Shown here piece after piece: positions 8,622-17,822 of a stretch of 36,847 bases of DNA (position 1 is its first letter; each line of letters begins with the position of its first letter). The notes under the pieces were generated by a model that was not told where the DNA came from, searched no databases, and saw only the letters and a list, made by a program, of their open reading frames with translations. This DNA is from Gallionella sp. GTDB lineage: Bacteria; Pseudomonadota; Gammaproteobacteria; Burkholderiales; Gallionellaceae. The stretch is from assembly GCA_013043965.1 (NCBI GenBank), contig JABEVF010000153.1, positions 1 through 36,847 of the forward strand, written 5' to 3'. The position numbers and the translations under genes are program-made.

Positions 8622-10154
8622 ATGAGTTTTTGGGATACCGCGATCAGTTTTTTCTGGCGTGAAGAGTCGTTGCTGGTCGTTCTTATGTGCCTGGCACTCA
8701 CTTTTATCCTGTATCACTTCCATAAAGAAGAGCGCCGCAGCATCATCAACACCCTGAGTTTCTTCCTGGCCTGCCTGTTCGGGCAATTCATCAGCAGCCT
8801 GTTGCACGCGATGCAGTTCACCTCGGCCGCTTCGATGCTGCGCGAAGTGTTTGTCATCGGCGGCGGTATCGCGCTGATACGCCTGTGGGGGCTGTTGCTA
8901 TTCCGGTTGGCGTTACCGGCGACGCATTTCTCGCCACCGCGCATCGCGGAAGACTTTTTCGTTATCGTCGCCTACATCGCCTGGGGCATGGTGAGGCTGC
9001 GTTACGCCGGCCTGGACCTGGGCAGCATCGTCGCGACTTCGGCGATGATCACCGCGGTGGTGGCGTTTGCGATGCAGGACACGCTGGGCAACATCCTCGG
9101 CGGGCTGGCCTTGCAATTGGACAATTCGGTCGAGCTCGGCGACTGGATCAAGATCGACGATGTGGTGGGGCGAGTGGTCGATATACGCTGGCGTTCCACG
9201 CTGGTGGAGACCCGCAACTGGGAAACGGTGGTGTTGCCCAACAGCCAGTTGATGAAGAACAAATTTTGGGTGCTGGGCCGCCGTGCCGAGCAGCCAGTGC
9301 AATGGCGGCGCTGGGTGTGGTTCAACGTGAACCTGAACACCACGCCGACCAAGGTGGTCACCGCGGTGGAAAACGCGATCCTGCAGGCCGAGATCAATAA
9401 CGTGGCGAAATCTCCCGCCCCCAGTTGTGTGCTGATGGAGATGGACAAAGGCTGCGCGCGCTATGCCTTGCGCTACTGGCTCACCGACCTGGCGATAGAT
9501 GATCCGACCGATGCGGCGGTTCGCTGGCACGTGTATACCGCCCTGGAACGTGTCGGCATCAAGCTGGCGGTGGAAGAGCAAAACATCCACTTCATCAAAG
9601 AGAATGAAAAGTATGAAGAGGCGGTGCAGCAGCGCGAGCTGGCGCGGCGTCTCAAGTCGCTCAAACGCGTCGAGCTGTTTGCGCAAATGAGCGAGGACGA
9701 GTTGCACCGTCTGGCCGCGCGCCTCAAATACGCCCCTTTCGCCAAAGGCAACATCATTACCAAACAAGGCACTCCCGACCAGCATTGGCTGTTCATCATC
9801 ATTAACGGCGAGGCGGAAATCTATCTGGAAGGCGCCAACGGCGAGAAACGCGTCCTTAACATACTGGGCAAAGGCGATTTCTTCGGCGAGATGAGTTTGA
9901 TGACGGGAGCCCCGCGGCGGGCATCGGTGATCGCCAAGACGGATGTGGAATGTTATCGTCTGGACAAGGAAGCCTTTGAGGCGGTGATGCTGGCGCGCCC
10001 CAGTATCGCGGAGGAGATCACGCAGATTCTGGTGACACGCGGCGCCCAGTTGGATAGCGCGTTGCAAAACATGGACGAAGCAAGCAAGCACCAAGAGATA
10101 CACAAGCAGAATTACGAGGTGCTGGTCACTGTCAAACGATTCTTCGGTTTATAG
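8622..10154 (+). CDS. MscS-family mechanosensitive channel with C-terminal cyclic-nucleotide-binding domain
   Basis: The 510-aa protein has about four hydrophobic helices in the first 150 residues, then the MscS core: pore helix region (ATSAMITAVVAFAMQDTLGNILGGLAL) and beta domain (DWIKIDDVVGRVVDI). Residues from about 345 form a CNB/CRP-like domain with GKGDFFGEMSLMTGAPRRASV, the phosphate-binding cassette layout. This is the architecture of bacterial cyclic-nucleotide-gated (bCNG) channels, so it is probably an inner-membrane channel responsive to nucleotide or membrane tension. GGGAGAGA before the ATG at 8622 supports that start over the GTG at 8619. It stands between the RpfE-like gene and accA, with no obvious functional link to either. 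Confidence 0.9.
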   Translation: MSFWDTAISFFWREESLLVVLMCLALTFILYHFHKEERRSIINTLSFFLACLFGQFISSLLHAMQFTSAASMLREVFVIGGGIALIRLWGLLLFRLALPATHFSPPRIAEDFFVIVAYIAWGMVRLRYAGLDLGSIVATSAMITAVVAFAMQDTLGNILGGLALQLDNSVELGDWIKIDDVVGRVVDIRWRSTLVETRNWETVVLPNSQLMKNKFWVLGRRAEQPVQWRRWVWFNVNLNTTPTKVVTAVENAILQAEINNVAKSPAPSCVLMEMDKGCARYALRYWLTDLAIDDPTDAAVRWHVYTALERVGIKLAVEEQNIHFIKENEKYEEAVQQRELARRLKSLKRVELFAQMSEDELHRLAARLKYAPFAKGNIITKQGTPDQHWLFIIINGEAEIYLEGANGEKRVLNILGKGDFFGEMSLMTGAPRRASVIAKTDVECYRLDKEAFEAVMLARPSIAEEITQILVTRGAQLDSALQNMDEASKHQEIHKQNYEVLVTVKRFFGL

Positions 10155-10237
10155 GTGGGCTGTAGTATCATCGCGCCGCATTTTTTAACCGGCAACATTA
10201 GAGTCCTTCCTTGACAAGAAGTGAGATAGGGAAAAGT

Positions 10238-11206
10238 ATGAAAATATCGTTTCTGGATTTTGAAGCTCCGATCGCCGAGCTGGAAGAGAAGATCGAGCAA
10301 CTGCGCTACATGCAGGACGACTCCGCGCTCGACATTGCCGATGAGATAGCCAACCTGTCGAAGAAGAGCGAAGCGCTGACCAAGGAGGTGTATGCGAAGC
10401 TCACCGCGTGGCAGATATCCCAGGTGTCGCGCCATCCGCAACGCCCGTACACGCTGGATTACATCGAACATCTGTTCACCGATTTCGAAGAGCTGCACGG
10501 TGACCGCAGCTTCGCCGACGACAAAGCCATCGTCGGCGGGCTGGCGCGCTTCAACGGACAGAGCGTGATGGTGATCGGCCATCAAAAAGGCCGCGACACC
10601 AAAGAGAAGATCATGCGCAATTTCGGCATGCCGCGCCCGGAAGGGTATCGCAAAGCGATGCGTCTGATGCATCTGGCGGAAAAATTCGGCATCCCGGTGA
10701 TGACGTTCATCGACACGCCCGGCGCGTATCCCGGCGTGGGCGCGGAAGAGCGCGGCCAGTCCGAAGCGATCGGGCGCAATCTGTATGAAATGACCGAACT
10801 GCGCGTGCCTATCATTTGCACGGTGATAGGCGAGGGCGGTTCGGGTGGCGCGCTGGCCGTGGCGGTGGGCGACGCTTTGCTGATGTTGCAATACAGCACT
10901 TACTCGGTGATCTCGCCGGAAGGCTGCGCTTCCATCTTGTGGAAGAGTGCGGCGAAAGCCTCCGAGGCCGCGGAGACCCTGGGTATCACCTCCACACGCC
11001 TGAAAGCCCTTGGCCTGGTGGACAAAGTCATCAGTGAACCGTTGGGCGGGGCGCACCGCGATTATGCGGCCACCATGCGCAACGTGAAAAAAGCCCTGCA
11101 GGACGCGCTGAAGATCGCGCAAAGCAAGCCCACCCCGGTGCTGCTGCAAGATCGTTTCAACCGTCTGATGAGCTATGGAAAATTCAAGGAAGTCGAGCTC
11201 GGCTGA
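10238..11206 (+). CDS. accA: acetyl-CoA carboxylase carboxyltransferase subunit alpha
   Basis: AccA forms with AccD the carboxyltransferase that moves CO2 from biotin to acetyl-CoA, making malonyl-CoA for fatty acid synthesis. The 322-aa product begins [22 protein letters not shown] and contains [34 protein letters not shown] and [10 protein letters not shown], all typical. An AGGGA about 8 bases upstream of the ATG at 10238 supports that start, 27 bases inside the track ORF. Its last 32 bases overlap tilS. The pair accA-tilS is common in proteobacteria. Confidence 0.97.
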   Translation: MKISFLDFEAPIAELEEKIEQLRYMQDDSALDIADEIANLSKKSEALTKEVYAKLTAWQISQVSRHPQRPYTLDYIEHLFTDFEELHGDRSFADDKAIVGGLARFNGQSVMVIGHQKGRDTKEKIMRNFGMPRPEGYRKAMRLMHLAEKFGIPVMTFIDTPGAYPGVGAEERGQSEAIGRNLYEMTELRVPIICTVIGEGGSGGALAVAVGDALLMLQYSTYSVISPEGCASILWKSAAKASEAAETLGITSTRLKALGLVDKVISEPLGGAHRDYAATMRNVKKALQDALKIAQSKPTPVLLQDRFNRLMSYGKFKEVELG

Positions 11207-12521
11207 CTTCGCCCACCGGCTCGCGGGGGAGCTGGCACTCGTCATCCCCGCGCATAGCTCGATACTCATCGCCTTCAGCGGCGGGGTCGATTCCGTCGTG
11301 TTGCTGCATCTGTTGCACCAGTTTGCGGCGCGTTTCTCCTGGCAACTTTCCGCTTTGCATGTCCATCACGGCATCAGCCCCGACGCGGATGCCTGGGCAG
11401 AGTTCTGCGAGCAGCGGTGCGCCGCGTACAACATTTCCTTTCATCTCGCGCGGGTCGACATCGCGCCGTTGCGCGAGCAGGGCATCGAGGCCGCCGCGCG
11501 CGAATTGCGCTACCAGGCTTATGCGCGGCACGAATGCGATTTCCTGGCGCTGGCGCATCATGCCGACGATCAGGCGGAAACAGTGTTGCTGCAATTGCTG
11601 CGCGGCTCCGGGGTGCGCGGCGCGAGCGCCATGCCGATGCTGGCAAAGCGCAAGGTGCACTGGGTGCGGCCTTTGTTGGGCTGCACGCGCGAGGAGATCG
11701 TCGCCTATGCCGAGGCGCATCATTTGCGCTGGATAGAGGATGCAAGCAACGCGGACGAGCGTTATCCGCGCAATTTCCTGCGCCACAAGGTGCTGCCGAT
11801 ACTGGCGGAAAGGTTCCCGTCCTATCGCCAGACGCTGGCGCGCAGCGCGCAGCATTTCGCCGAAGCCGGCACCCTGCTCGACGAGCTGGCGCAGCAGGAT
11901 GCCCAGTCCGCGATACAGGCCGACAGGTTGCGGGTGTCCGAGTTGCGGCGTTTGAGTGTGCCCCGTGCGAAAAACCTGTTGCGCTACTTCTTGCAAAGCC
12001 GCGGCTCGCCGATGCCGCAAGCGGTGCAGCTTGACGATATGGTGCGGCAACTGCGCGCCGCGCGCGACGACGCGGCGGTCTGTGTGGCATACGGCGGTTG
12101 GCAGGTGCGCCGCTACCGGGGCGGGGTGTACGCGCTGCGCGCTTTACCCGGCCTCGACGGGCACCTGCGTTCTCCCTGGCGGGATCAGGATATTTTGGAC
12201 TGGCCCGCGCTGGATGCGCGGCTCGGCTTCGCGCGAGCGGAAGGCCGGGGTATCAGCCTGGCCAAGTTGCGGTCCGCGCCTGTTACGCTGCGCGTGCGGC
12301 AAGGTGGCGAAGCGATGCGGCCGCATGCCCACGGGCCTACCCGCACGCTGAAGAACCTATTGCAGGAACAGCACGTGCCGCCTTGGCTGCGCGACCGCCT
12401 GCCGCTGTTGTATTGCGGCGAGGAGCTGGTGTGCGTATTGGGTGTGGCCATCGCCGCAGAGTTCCAAGCGGGCGAGCATGAAGCGGGTGTGCAGATATCG
12501 TTCATCGAGGGCCCTGTTTAA
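11175..12521 (+). CDS. tilS: tRNA(Ile)-lysidine synthetase
   Basis: TilS modifies C34 of the CAU-anticodon tRNA-Ile to lysidine, changing both charging and codon reading; it is essential in most bacteria. The PP-loop ATP-binding motif SGGVDS lies at about residues 35-40, followed by [14 protein letters not shown] and [23 protein letters not shown], and the C-terminal TilS domain ([21 protein letters not shown]). The 448-aa length is normal. The start at 11175 is inside accA (32-base overlap) without a clear ribosome binding site; no better downstream start exists before the PP-loop, so coupled translation with accA is likely. A terminator follows 30 bases after the stop. Confidence 0.96.
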   Translation: MENSRKSSSADFAHRLAGELALVIPAHSSILIAFSGGVDSVVLLHLLHQFAARFSWQLSALHVHHGISPDADAWAEFCEQRCAAYNISFHLARVDIAPLREQGIEAAARELRYQAYARHECDFLALAHHADDQAETVLLQLLRGSGVRGASAMPMLAKRKVHWVRPLLGCTREEIVAYAEAHHLRWIEDASNADERYPRNFLRHKVLPILAERFPSYRQTLARSAQHFAEAGTLLDELAQQDAQSAIQADRLRVSELRRLSVPRAKNLLRYFLQSRGSPMPQAVQLDDMVRQLRAARDDAAVCVAYGGWQVRRYRGGVYALRALPGLDGHLRSPWRDQDILDWPALDARLGFARAEGRGISLAKLRSAPVTLRVRQGGEAMRPHAHGPTRTLKNLLQEQHVPPWLRDRLPLLYCGEELVCVLGVAIAAEFQAGEHEAGVQISFIEGPV

Positions 12522-12551
12522 CGGTCACTTGCCGTGCCTGGCAGAAAATAA

Positions 12552-12580
12552 AAAAGCCGCACGAATATCGTGCGGCTTTT
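12552..12580. terminator. bidirectional rho-independent terminator between tilS and rne
   Basis: A perfect 13-bp inverted repeat, AAAAGCCGCACGA and its complement, flanks a 3-base loop. It carries T-runs on both strands, so it can end tilS on the plus strand and rne on the minus strand. It sits in the short gap between these convergent genes. Confidence 0.92.
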
Positions 12581-12595
12581 GCTTGGTGCGAGACC

Positions 12596-15046
12596 TTATG
12601 CTGCTCGGTGTTGCGTCTCTATCTGCACCAAGGGTTCGTTCTCCACATACACCTCGCGTTTGCGTTCGCGGCGGCGCGGCGCATGTGACTGGGGATGCGT
12701 GGGGGTGCTGTAAGCGATCTTGGCGACCTTTTGGGGGTCGGTCTCGATCTGCGTCAGGCTGTACGCGGCAGGCACCACCACGTTGCTGGGCATGGCGATA
12801 TACTCGGTTGGCCTCACTATGTTGCCGGGCATGGCGATGTACTCGCTCGGCACGAGCTGCTTAGGTGCCGAGGCAACAGCGGCGGTTTCCAGACTAGCCA
12901 TGTTCGTATCGGTGGCTTGCCCGGCATTATTCATGCCCTCACCGTTCGCCGCCACGTTGTCACGGCGCTCACGTTCACGACGGCCGCCGCGACGGCCACG
13001 GCGACGCGCGCCTTCCCTCGCGCCGGATTCTTCTCCCGCTTCGGCGCTTGCGACAGCCACCGGCACTTGCGCCTCGACTACCGGCTTGGGTTCGCGCGGA
13101 GGACGCGGAGGTTTGGGCGCGCGGGGTTCACGCGGTTCGCGTTGCTCTTGGGGTTTTTGCTGGCCCTCGTTCGCCGCCGGTTTGCTGCGTGGCTCATTGC
13201 GTTCACGGCGCGGGTTTTGTCCCTCAGCGCGTTCGCCGCTCTTCTCGCCTTTGTCGCCGCCGCGTTCACGACGCTTGTCGCCGCCGTTGCGCTCGCTGCG
13301 TTCAGCCCGTTCGCCGCGTTCTGAACGTGGCGGGCGAGAGATGGCCGGTTTGGGTTTGGGAGCCTCTTCTTTTTCGCTTGGTTTGAACCAGCTCAGCACT
13401 TTACCCAGCAAAGAAATCTTCACCTCGGGCGCTTTCGTCGGCGCGGGTTGCGCGGGCGTGATGCCCTGCACCACGGCTTGTGCGCGGGTGGCTTTTTGTT
13501 GCTCTTGGGCACTGGTCAGGGCTTTGTCCTCGACCGGCTTTTCTACCAGTTTGTAGCTCGCCACCGCTTCGCCGCTAAAATCTTCTTGCTTGATGCGGTT
13601 GATGCTGTAGTTGGGCGTTTCCATGTGCGGATTCGGGATCAGCGTGATGGCGACTTTCAGGCGCGATTCGATGCGGTGTATATCGCCGCGTTTTTCATTG
13701 AGCAGAAACGTCGCGACATCCACCGGTACTTGCACCTGCAAGGCCGCGCTGCTTTCCTTCATGGCTTCTTCCTGCAGGATGCGCAGGATATGCAATGCCG
13801 AAGACTCGGTGCCGCGTATATGGCCGATGCCGCTGCAACGCGGGCAGGCCATGTAGTTGCTCTCGCCCAAACTCGGCTGCAGGCGCTGGCGCGAGAGTTC
13901 CAGCAGGCCGAAGCGTGAGATCTTGGCGGTCTGCACGCGCGCACGGTCGTAACGCAGCGAGTCGCGCAGACGGTTTTCCACGTCGCGCTGGTTGCGGCTG
14001 TTCTCCATGTCGATGAAGTCGATCACGATCAGCCCGCCCAGGTCGCGCAAGCGCATCTGCCGGGCGATCTCTTCCGCGGCTTCGAGGTTGGTGTTGAACG
14101 CGGTGTGCTCGATGTCCGCACCCTTGGTAGCGCGCGCCGAGTTGATGTCGATCGCGGTCAGGGCTTCGGTGTGGTCGATGACGATCGCGCCGCCGGAGGG
14201 CAGGCGCACTTCGCGCGCATGGGCCGATTCGATTTGGTGTTCGATCTGGAAGCGCGAGAACAGCGGCACATCGTCCTGGTAGAGCTTGATGCGGTCGATG
14301 TTGCCGGGCATCACGGTGCTCATGAAGGCGAGGGCCTGCTGATAGACCTCTTCGGTGTCGACCAGTATCTCGCCGATCTCGGGATTGAAGTAGTCGCGTA
14401 TCGCGCGCACCACCAGGCTGCTTTCCAGATAGATCAGCGACGGGGCCTTCTCGGTCTTGGCCGCGCCATCGATCGCATCCCACAATTGCGTGAGGTAGTT
14501 CAGATCCCACTGCAATTCTTCCTGGTTGCGGCCTATTCCGGCGGTGCGTGCGATGATGCTCATGCCGTTAGGCACTTCGACATGCGAAAGCACTTCGCGC
14601 AACTCGTTGCGCTCTTCGCCTTCGATGCGGCGCGACACGCCGCCGCCGTTAGGGTTGTTGGGCATCAAAACGATGTAACGGCCCGCCAGGCTGACGAAAG
14701 TGGTGAGTGCCGCGCCCTTGTTGCCGCGCTCGTCCTTTTCGACTTGCACCAGCAGTTCCTGGCCTTCGCGCAACGCTTCTTTGACCGAAGGGCGGCTGGG
14801 GCAACCGGGCTGGTAATACTGCGAGGACACTTCTTTGAACGGCAAGAAGCCGTGGCGCGTGCCGCCATATTCGACGAAGCAGGCTTCCAGACTGGGCTCG
14901 ATGCGGGTGATGACGGCCTTGTAGATGTTGCTCTTGCGTTGTTCCTTACCGGCGGTTTCAATGTCGAGGTCGATGAGTTTCTGACCGTCAACAATGGCGA
15001 CACGGAGTTCTTCCGGTTGTGTCGCATTGAATAACATGCGTTTCAT
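12596..15046 (-). CDS. rne: ribonuclease E
   Basis: Endoribonuclease of the RNA degradosome, central to mRNA turnover and rRNA/tRNA processing. The 816-aa protein begins [10 protein letters not shown] with an S1 domain at about 39-118. The catalytic DNase I-like region has the metal-binding aspartates in [12 protein letters not shown] and [10 protein letters not shown], followed by the zinc-link CPRC. The C-terminal half is low-complexity and highly charged ([15 protein letters not shown]), expected to be disordered and RNA-binding. The end carries a duplicated [22 protein letters not shown] unit and the terminal PLVQIET motif common in betaproteobacterial RNase E. A GGGAGA ribosome binding site precedes the ATG. 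A long upstream gap could hold an autoregulatory 5' UTR as known for rne in other proteobacteria. Confidence 0.96.
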   Translation of the reverse strand: MKRMLFNATQPEELRVAIVDGQKLIDLDIETAGKEQRKSNIYKAVITRIEPSLEACFVEYGGTRHGFLPFKEVSSQYYQPGCPSRPSVKEALREGQELLVQVEKDERGNKGAALTTFVSLAGRYIVLMPNNPNGGGVSRRIEGEERNELREVLSHVEVPNGMSIIARTAGIGRNQEELQWDLNYLTQLWDAIDGAAKTEKAPSLIYLESSLVVRAIRDYFNPEIGEILVDTEEVYQQALAFMSTVMPGNIDRIKLYQDDVPLFSRFQIEHQIESAHAREVRLPSGGAIVIDHTEALTAIDINSARATKGADIEHTAFNTNLEAAEEIARQMRLRDLGGLIVIDFIDMENSRNQRDVENRLRDSLRYDRARVQTAKISRFGLLELSRQRLQPSLGESNYMACPRCSGIGHIRGTESSALHILRILQEEAMKESSAALQVQVPVDVATFLLNEKRGDIHRIESRLKVAITLIPNPHMETPNYSINRIKQEDFSGEAVASYKLVEKPVEDKALTSAQEQQKATRAQAVVQGITPAQPAPTKAPEVKISLLGKVLSWFKPSEKEEAPKPKPAISRPPRSERGERAERSERNGGDKRRERGGDKGEKSGERAEGQNPRRERNEPRSKPAANEGQQKPQEQREPREPRAPKPPRPPREPKPVVEAQVPVAVASAEAGEESGAREGARRRGRRGGRRERERRDNVAANGEGMNNAGQATDTNMASLETAAVASAPKQLVPSEYIAMPGNIVRPTEYIAMPSNVVVPAAYSLTQIETDPQKVAKIAYSTPTHPQSHAPRRRERKREVYVENEPLVQIETQHRAA

Positions 15047-15530
15047 TTTTATTTTCTCCCGCGCTCTGACACGGGCAAAACCATAAGCTACACGCGGCTA
15101 GGCGTGTCTGACCGAGCAAACAGTGAGCAATCGTGCAAACAACAATGGATGGTGCGAACGGTTGGCCAAAATATTTCTCTATCGTAGCGGGTCTTAAAAA
15201 AATCGGGCGGGGTGGCGAAAGTCACGAACACGATGCGAGGGAGAATCCTGGAAAATCAGCGGGCAGCCAGGCTGCGATGGTTGCTGACATTCGGCTCGAC
15301 CTGAAGCTAAGTGTCCCGACTTAAGCATCCCCGCGGAAAATCCAGCAGGTGCTTTGAGCGCGTAAATCAATTACTATCGTTGCTGGTTCCGGTGAACGAT
15401 ATTAACCGGGCTGCGGCGGGAAGCTGGTTGACGGCATTGCCGCCGATGAATCCTCAAAAGCGCGTTCCGAATAGAAACACACCGATAAACACCCAACCCC
15501 AAATCGCGCGAGCGGCGAAGTATATTCATA
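15047..15530. other. 484-bp divergent intergenic region between rne and rluC
   Basis: No convincing gene is seen; the small track ORFs here lack family features and ribosome binding sites. The region must hold the promoters of rne (minus) and rluC (plus). Near rne there is a short perfect stem, ACACGC/GCGTGT at 15090-15107 with a 6-base loop, within the likely rne 5' UTR. RNase E leaders in enterobacteria are long and autoregulated, so a structured leader is plausible here, but only the short stem is visible by eye. A TATATT at about 15519 is a possible -10 for rluC without a good -35. Confidence 0.5.
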
Positions 15531-16484
15531 ATGAATGGTTTAAGCAAAGAATCTGTCACATTCTTGGAAATTGACGAAAGCGGTGCCGGCCAGCGCATCG
15601 ACAACTTTCTGTTTCGTCATCTAAAAGGCGTGCCCAAGAGCCATATCTACCGAATCTTGCGCGGAGAGGTGCGGGTCAATAAAAAGCGTATAGACCAGAC
15701 TTGCCGGCTGCAATTGGGCGATTTACTGCGCATCCCGCCGATACGCGTGGCGGAAAAGACCGTGATCGACGAAGCGCACATTCCCGCTGTCGAGTTCCCT
15801 ATCATTTACGAAGATGACGCGCTGGTGGTGCTGAACAAGCCCTCGGGCGTGGCCGTGCATGGCGGTAGCGGGGTGAGCTTCGGCGTGATCGAGCAAATGC
15901 GCCGCGCCCGCCCGCAGGCCAAGTTTCTGGAACTGGTGCATAGACTGGACAGGGAAACCTCGGGCGTGTTGTTGCTGGCGAAGAAGCGTTCCGCGCTGAC
16001 CGCGATGCACGAGATCATGCGCGAGGGCAATAGCGACAAGCGCTATTTCGCGCTGGTGCTGGGGCAGTGGAAGAACGTCAAACAGCATGTCAAGTTGCCG
16101 CTGCACAAGTTTGATACGCCGCAAGGCGAGAAGCGCGTGATGGTGCGCGAAGACGGGCAGGCCTCGCACACCATCTTTGCGCTGCAAAAAAGCTGGGCGG
16201 AATTCAGCTTGTTGGAGGCGCAACTCAAGACCGGCCGCACCCACCAGATCCGCGTGCATCTCTCGCATCTCGATTTTCCTATTGCCGGAGACGACAAATA
16301 CGGCGACTTCGCGCGCAACAAGGCATTGATGAAACAAGGCTTAAAGCGCATGTTTCTGCACGCCCACAGCATCGCGTTCGCGCACCCGTTGACGGGCGAG
16401 CCGATGCGGCTGCTTGCGCCGCTGCCCAAGGAGTTGGAGAGTTTTATTGCAAAGCTGGATGCAGGCGCATCTTCGGCCAAATAA
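15531..16484 (+). CDS. rluC: 23S rRNA pseudouridine synthase RluC
   Basis: RluC isomerises uridines 955, 2504 and 2580 (E. coli numbering) of 23S rRNA. The 317-aa protein has an N-terminal S4 RNA-binding domain (GQRIDNFLFRHLKGVPKSHIYRILRGEVRVN) and the RluA-family catalytic motif LVHRLDRETSGVLLLAK, whose aspartate is the nucleophile. Further RluA-family segments are KTGRTHQIRVHL and DDKYGD. The ATG at 15531 gives a standard N-terminus. Divergent placement from rne is the classic proteobacterial arrangement. A hairpin that may terminate it follows about 60 bases downstream. Confidence 0.95.
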   Translation: MNGLSKESVTFLEIDESGAGQRIDNFLFRHLKGVPKSHIYRILRGEVRVNKKRIDQTCRLQLGDLLRIPPIRVAEKTVIDEAHIPAVEFPIIYEDDALVVLNKPSGVAVHGGSGVSFGVIEQMRRARPQAKFLELVHRLDRETSGVLLLAKKRSALTAMHEIMREGNSDKRYFALVLGQWKNVKQHVKLPLHKFDTPQGEKRVMVREDGQASHTIFALQKSWAEFSLLEAQLKTGRTHQIRVHLSHLDFPIAGDDKYGDFARNKALMKQGLKRMFLHAHSIAFAHPLTGEPMRLLAPLPKELESFIAKLDAGASSAK

Positions 16485-16495
16485 TCCGCTTACTT

Positions 16496-16523
16496 CGTCA
16501 TTCCCGCAAGGGCGGAAATCCAG
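16496..16523 (+). repeat. REP-like short palindromic repeat
   Basis: The sequence CGTCATTCCCGCAAGGGCGG followed by AAATCCAG matches the widespread 'CGTCATTCCCGCxxAGGCGGGAATCCAG' type of dispersed intergenic repeat found in many proteobacteria. It lies 12 bases after the rluC stop. Assignment is by pattern only; counting copies in the genome would confirm it. Confidence 0.55.
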
Positions 16524-16547
16524 TAAACCAACATCAAAGACAACTTC

Positions 16548-16570
16548 GCCGGGCTACCCCCGGCGGTTTT
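16548..16570 (+). terminator. possible rluC terminator hairpin
   Basis: GCCGGG and CCCGGC pair around a 5-base loop and are followed by GGTTTT, so this could end rluC transcription. The stem is short and the T-run is only four bases. The same CTTCGCCGGG core recurs inverted at 16687-16696, so it may instead be part of a dispersed repeat. Confidence 0.45.
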
Positions 16571-16708
16571 GATTTACCCCTCTCCCCAACCCTCTGTTGG
16601 AACTACTAGCCATTCGACTAAGCTGTCAAAACACGACAACCAAGTCGCTGGTTATCAGCACGAACGGCCTTAGCTGTCGGGCAACCCCCGGCGAAGCTAT
16701 CTGTAAAT

Positions 16709-17593
16709 TTATTTACGTGAAGACACCCGCGCACCGAACACGGCACCCATCGTGACCGCGCTTAATCCCGCCAGGGTGAGCAAAGAGAGCGGTTCACCCA
16801 AAACAGGGACGGCGGCGAGGGCGGACAGGCCGGGCACGATGGCCATGAGTAGAGCGACGGTTTGGCCGCCGAGACGGCTGACTGCAAAAGTGTAGAGCAT
16901 CATCGCGACGAATACCACCAGTACGCCTTGATAGATTGCCTGTATGGCGATTTCGGCAAGCGGCGCCTGGCCCAGCGTGCTGGGCAGGAATAGCCACCAG
17001 ACAGGCAGGTACAGCATGGCGCTGCCCAACGTTGTGCTGACTGCTGCGGTCAGCGGCGACATCGGGTAGCGCCGCAACAGCAGGGTGAACACCGCCCAAG
17101 AAGAGGAGCCGCACAGGAACAGCAGGTCGCCCAACATTTGCATGCCGGTCAGGTGCGCCCCGTGGGAAAGCGTGTCGGCGGCGGTCAAGGTGATGCCGAT
17201 GAAAACCAGCACCAGTGCGCTACGTTGCGCTGGCGACGGTTTTTGCCGCAGCCACAGCCAGGCGATTACGGCGGTGGCAAAGGGCAGCGCACCGGGCAGC
17301 AACACGGCTGCGTGCGCGGCAGGTGCCATGCGAAAGCCGGCATACACCGCGACGGCGTAACCGACGCCGCCGAACACTGAAAATAGCAGAATCACTTTAT
17401 ATGGTGGCAGCGTCACGCGCGGCAGAAAGAACAGCGCGATCAGCGCGCCCACGCCGAAGCGCAATGCGGTCACATCCCAGCCAGTCAACACGCCCTTGCC
17501 GCCATAGCGGCTGACCAGAATGAAGCCGGTCCAGATGCAAATGGTAAAAAAGACCGCGACCAGTCCGGAGCGAGTGGGATGGGGTTTGCTCAT
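16709..17593 (-). CDS. DMT-superfamily (EamA) transporter
   Basis: This 294-aa protein is hydrophobic throughout, with about ten predicted membrane helices and two repeated EamA-type halves (for example TGWDVTALRFGVGALIALFFLPR in the first and ALLMAIVPGLSALAAVPVLGEPLSLLTLAGL in the second). The motif around PVLGEPLS is typical of drug/metabolite exporters of this superfamily. The substrate cannot be told from sequence. No clear ribosome binding site precedes the ATG. A perfect 14-bp inverted repeat begins 12 bases upstream and is a candidate operator overlapping the promoter. It lies downstream of rlmM on the same strand, but a gap of about 230 bp suggests its own transcription unit. Confidence 0.88.
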   Translation of the reverse strand: MSKPHPTRSGLVAVFFTICIWTGFILVSRYGGKGVLTGWDVTALRFGVGALIALFFLPRVTLPPYKVILLFSVFGGVGYAVAVYAGFRMAPAAHAAVLLPGALPFATAVIAWLWLRQKPSPAQRSALVLVFIGITLTAADTLSHGAHLTGMQMLGDLLFLCGSSSWAVFTLLLRRYPMSPLTAAVSTTLGSAMLYLPVWWLFLPSTLGQAPLAEIAIQAIYQGVLVVFVAMMLYTFAVSRLGGQTVALLMAIVPGLSALAAVPVLGEPLSLLTLAGLSAVTMGAVFGARVSSRK

Positions 17594-17605
17594 GTAGATT
17601 TATGG

Positions 17606-17641
17606 CGATATATATTTCGTGACAAGGCGAAATATATATCG
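17606..17641 (-). promoter_or_regulatory. perfect 14-bp inverted repeat upstream of the EamA transporter, candidate operator
   Basis: CGATATATATTTCG and its exact reverse complement are separated by 8 bases. The nearer arm ends 12 bases before the transporter ATG, and a TTGTCA in the spacer (minus strand) could be a -35 element. The position and perfect symmetry suggest a repressor site, although an RNA hairpin blocking translation is also possible. No regulator gene is adjacent in the window. Confidence 0.55.
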
Positions 17642-17822
17642 ATTAAATTGGAAATACAAGCGCGGAATGGTCGCCCTGAAAATCCTGCAAGCGCGCGACT
17701 GGGATCATCGTGACCAGGAAGGTGGCTTTGGCGCGGTCGGCGCATCTTGCCCCATTATCTTGCCCAAGTGATGCCTGCGACGGGGCCTTGGTAGAACATC
17801 AGGCCGTTTTAATCGGGACCGG

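Noticed and set aside
8913-10103. 396-aa minus-strand ORF over the MscS-CNB gene
   Set aside because: Antisense shadow with low-complexity, His-rich composition; the sense frame encodes a full channel.
10211-10216. TTGACA consensus -35 upstream of accA
   Set aside because: A -10 at normal spacing would overlap the accA start codon and ribosome binding site, and no good -10 is present there.
14105-15034. 309-aa plus-strand ORF over rne
   Set aside because: Shadow of the RNase E catalytic domain, no ribosome binding site and no family features.
17606-17641. ModE-type molybdate operator
   Set aside because: The arms resemble the CG-TATATA words of ModE sites, but their spacing is much longer than the known ModE site and no molybdate genes are nearby.
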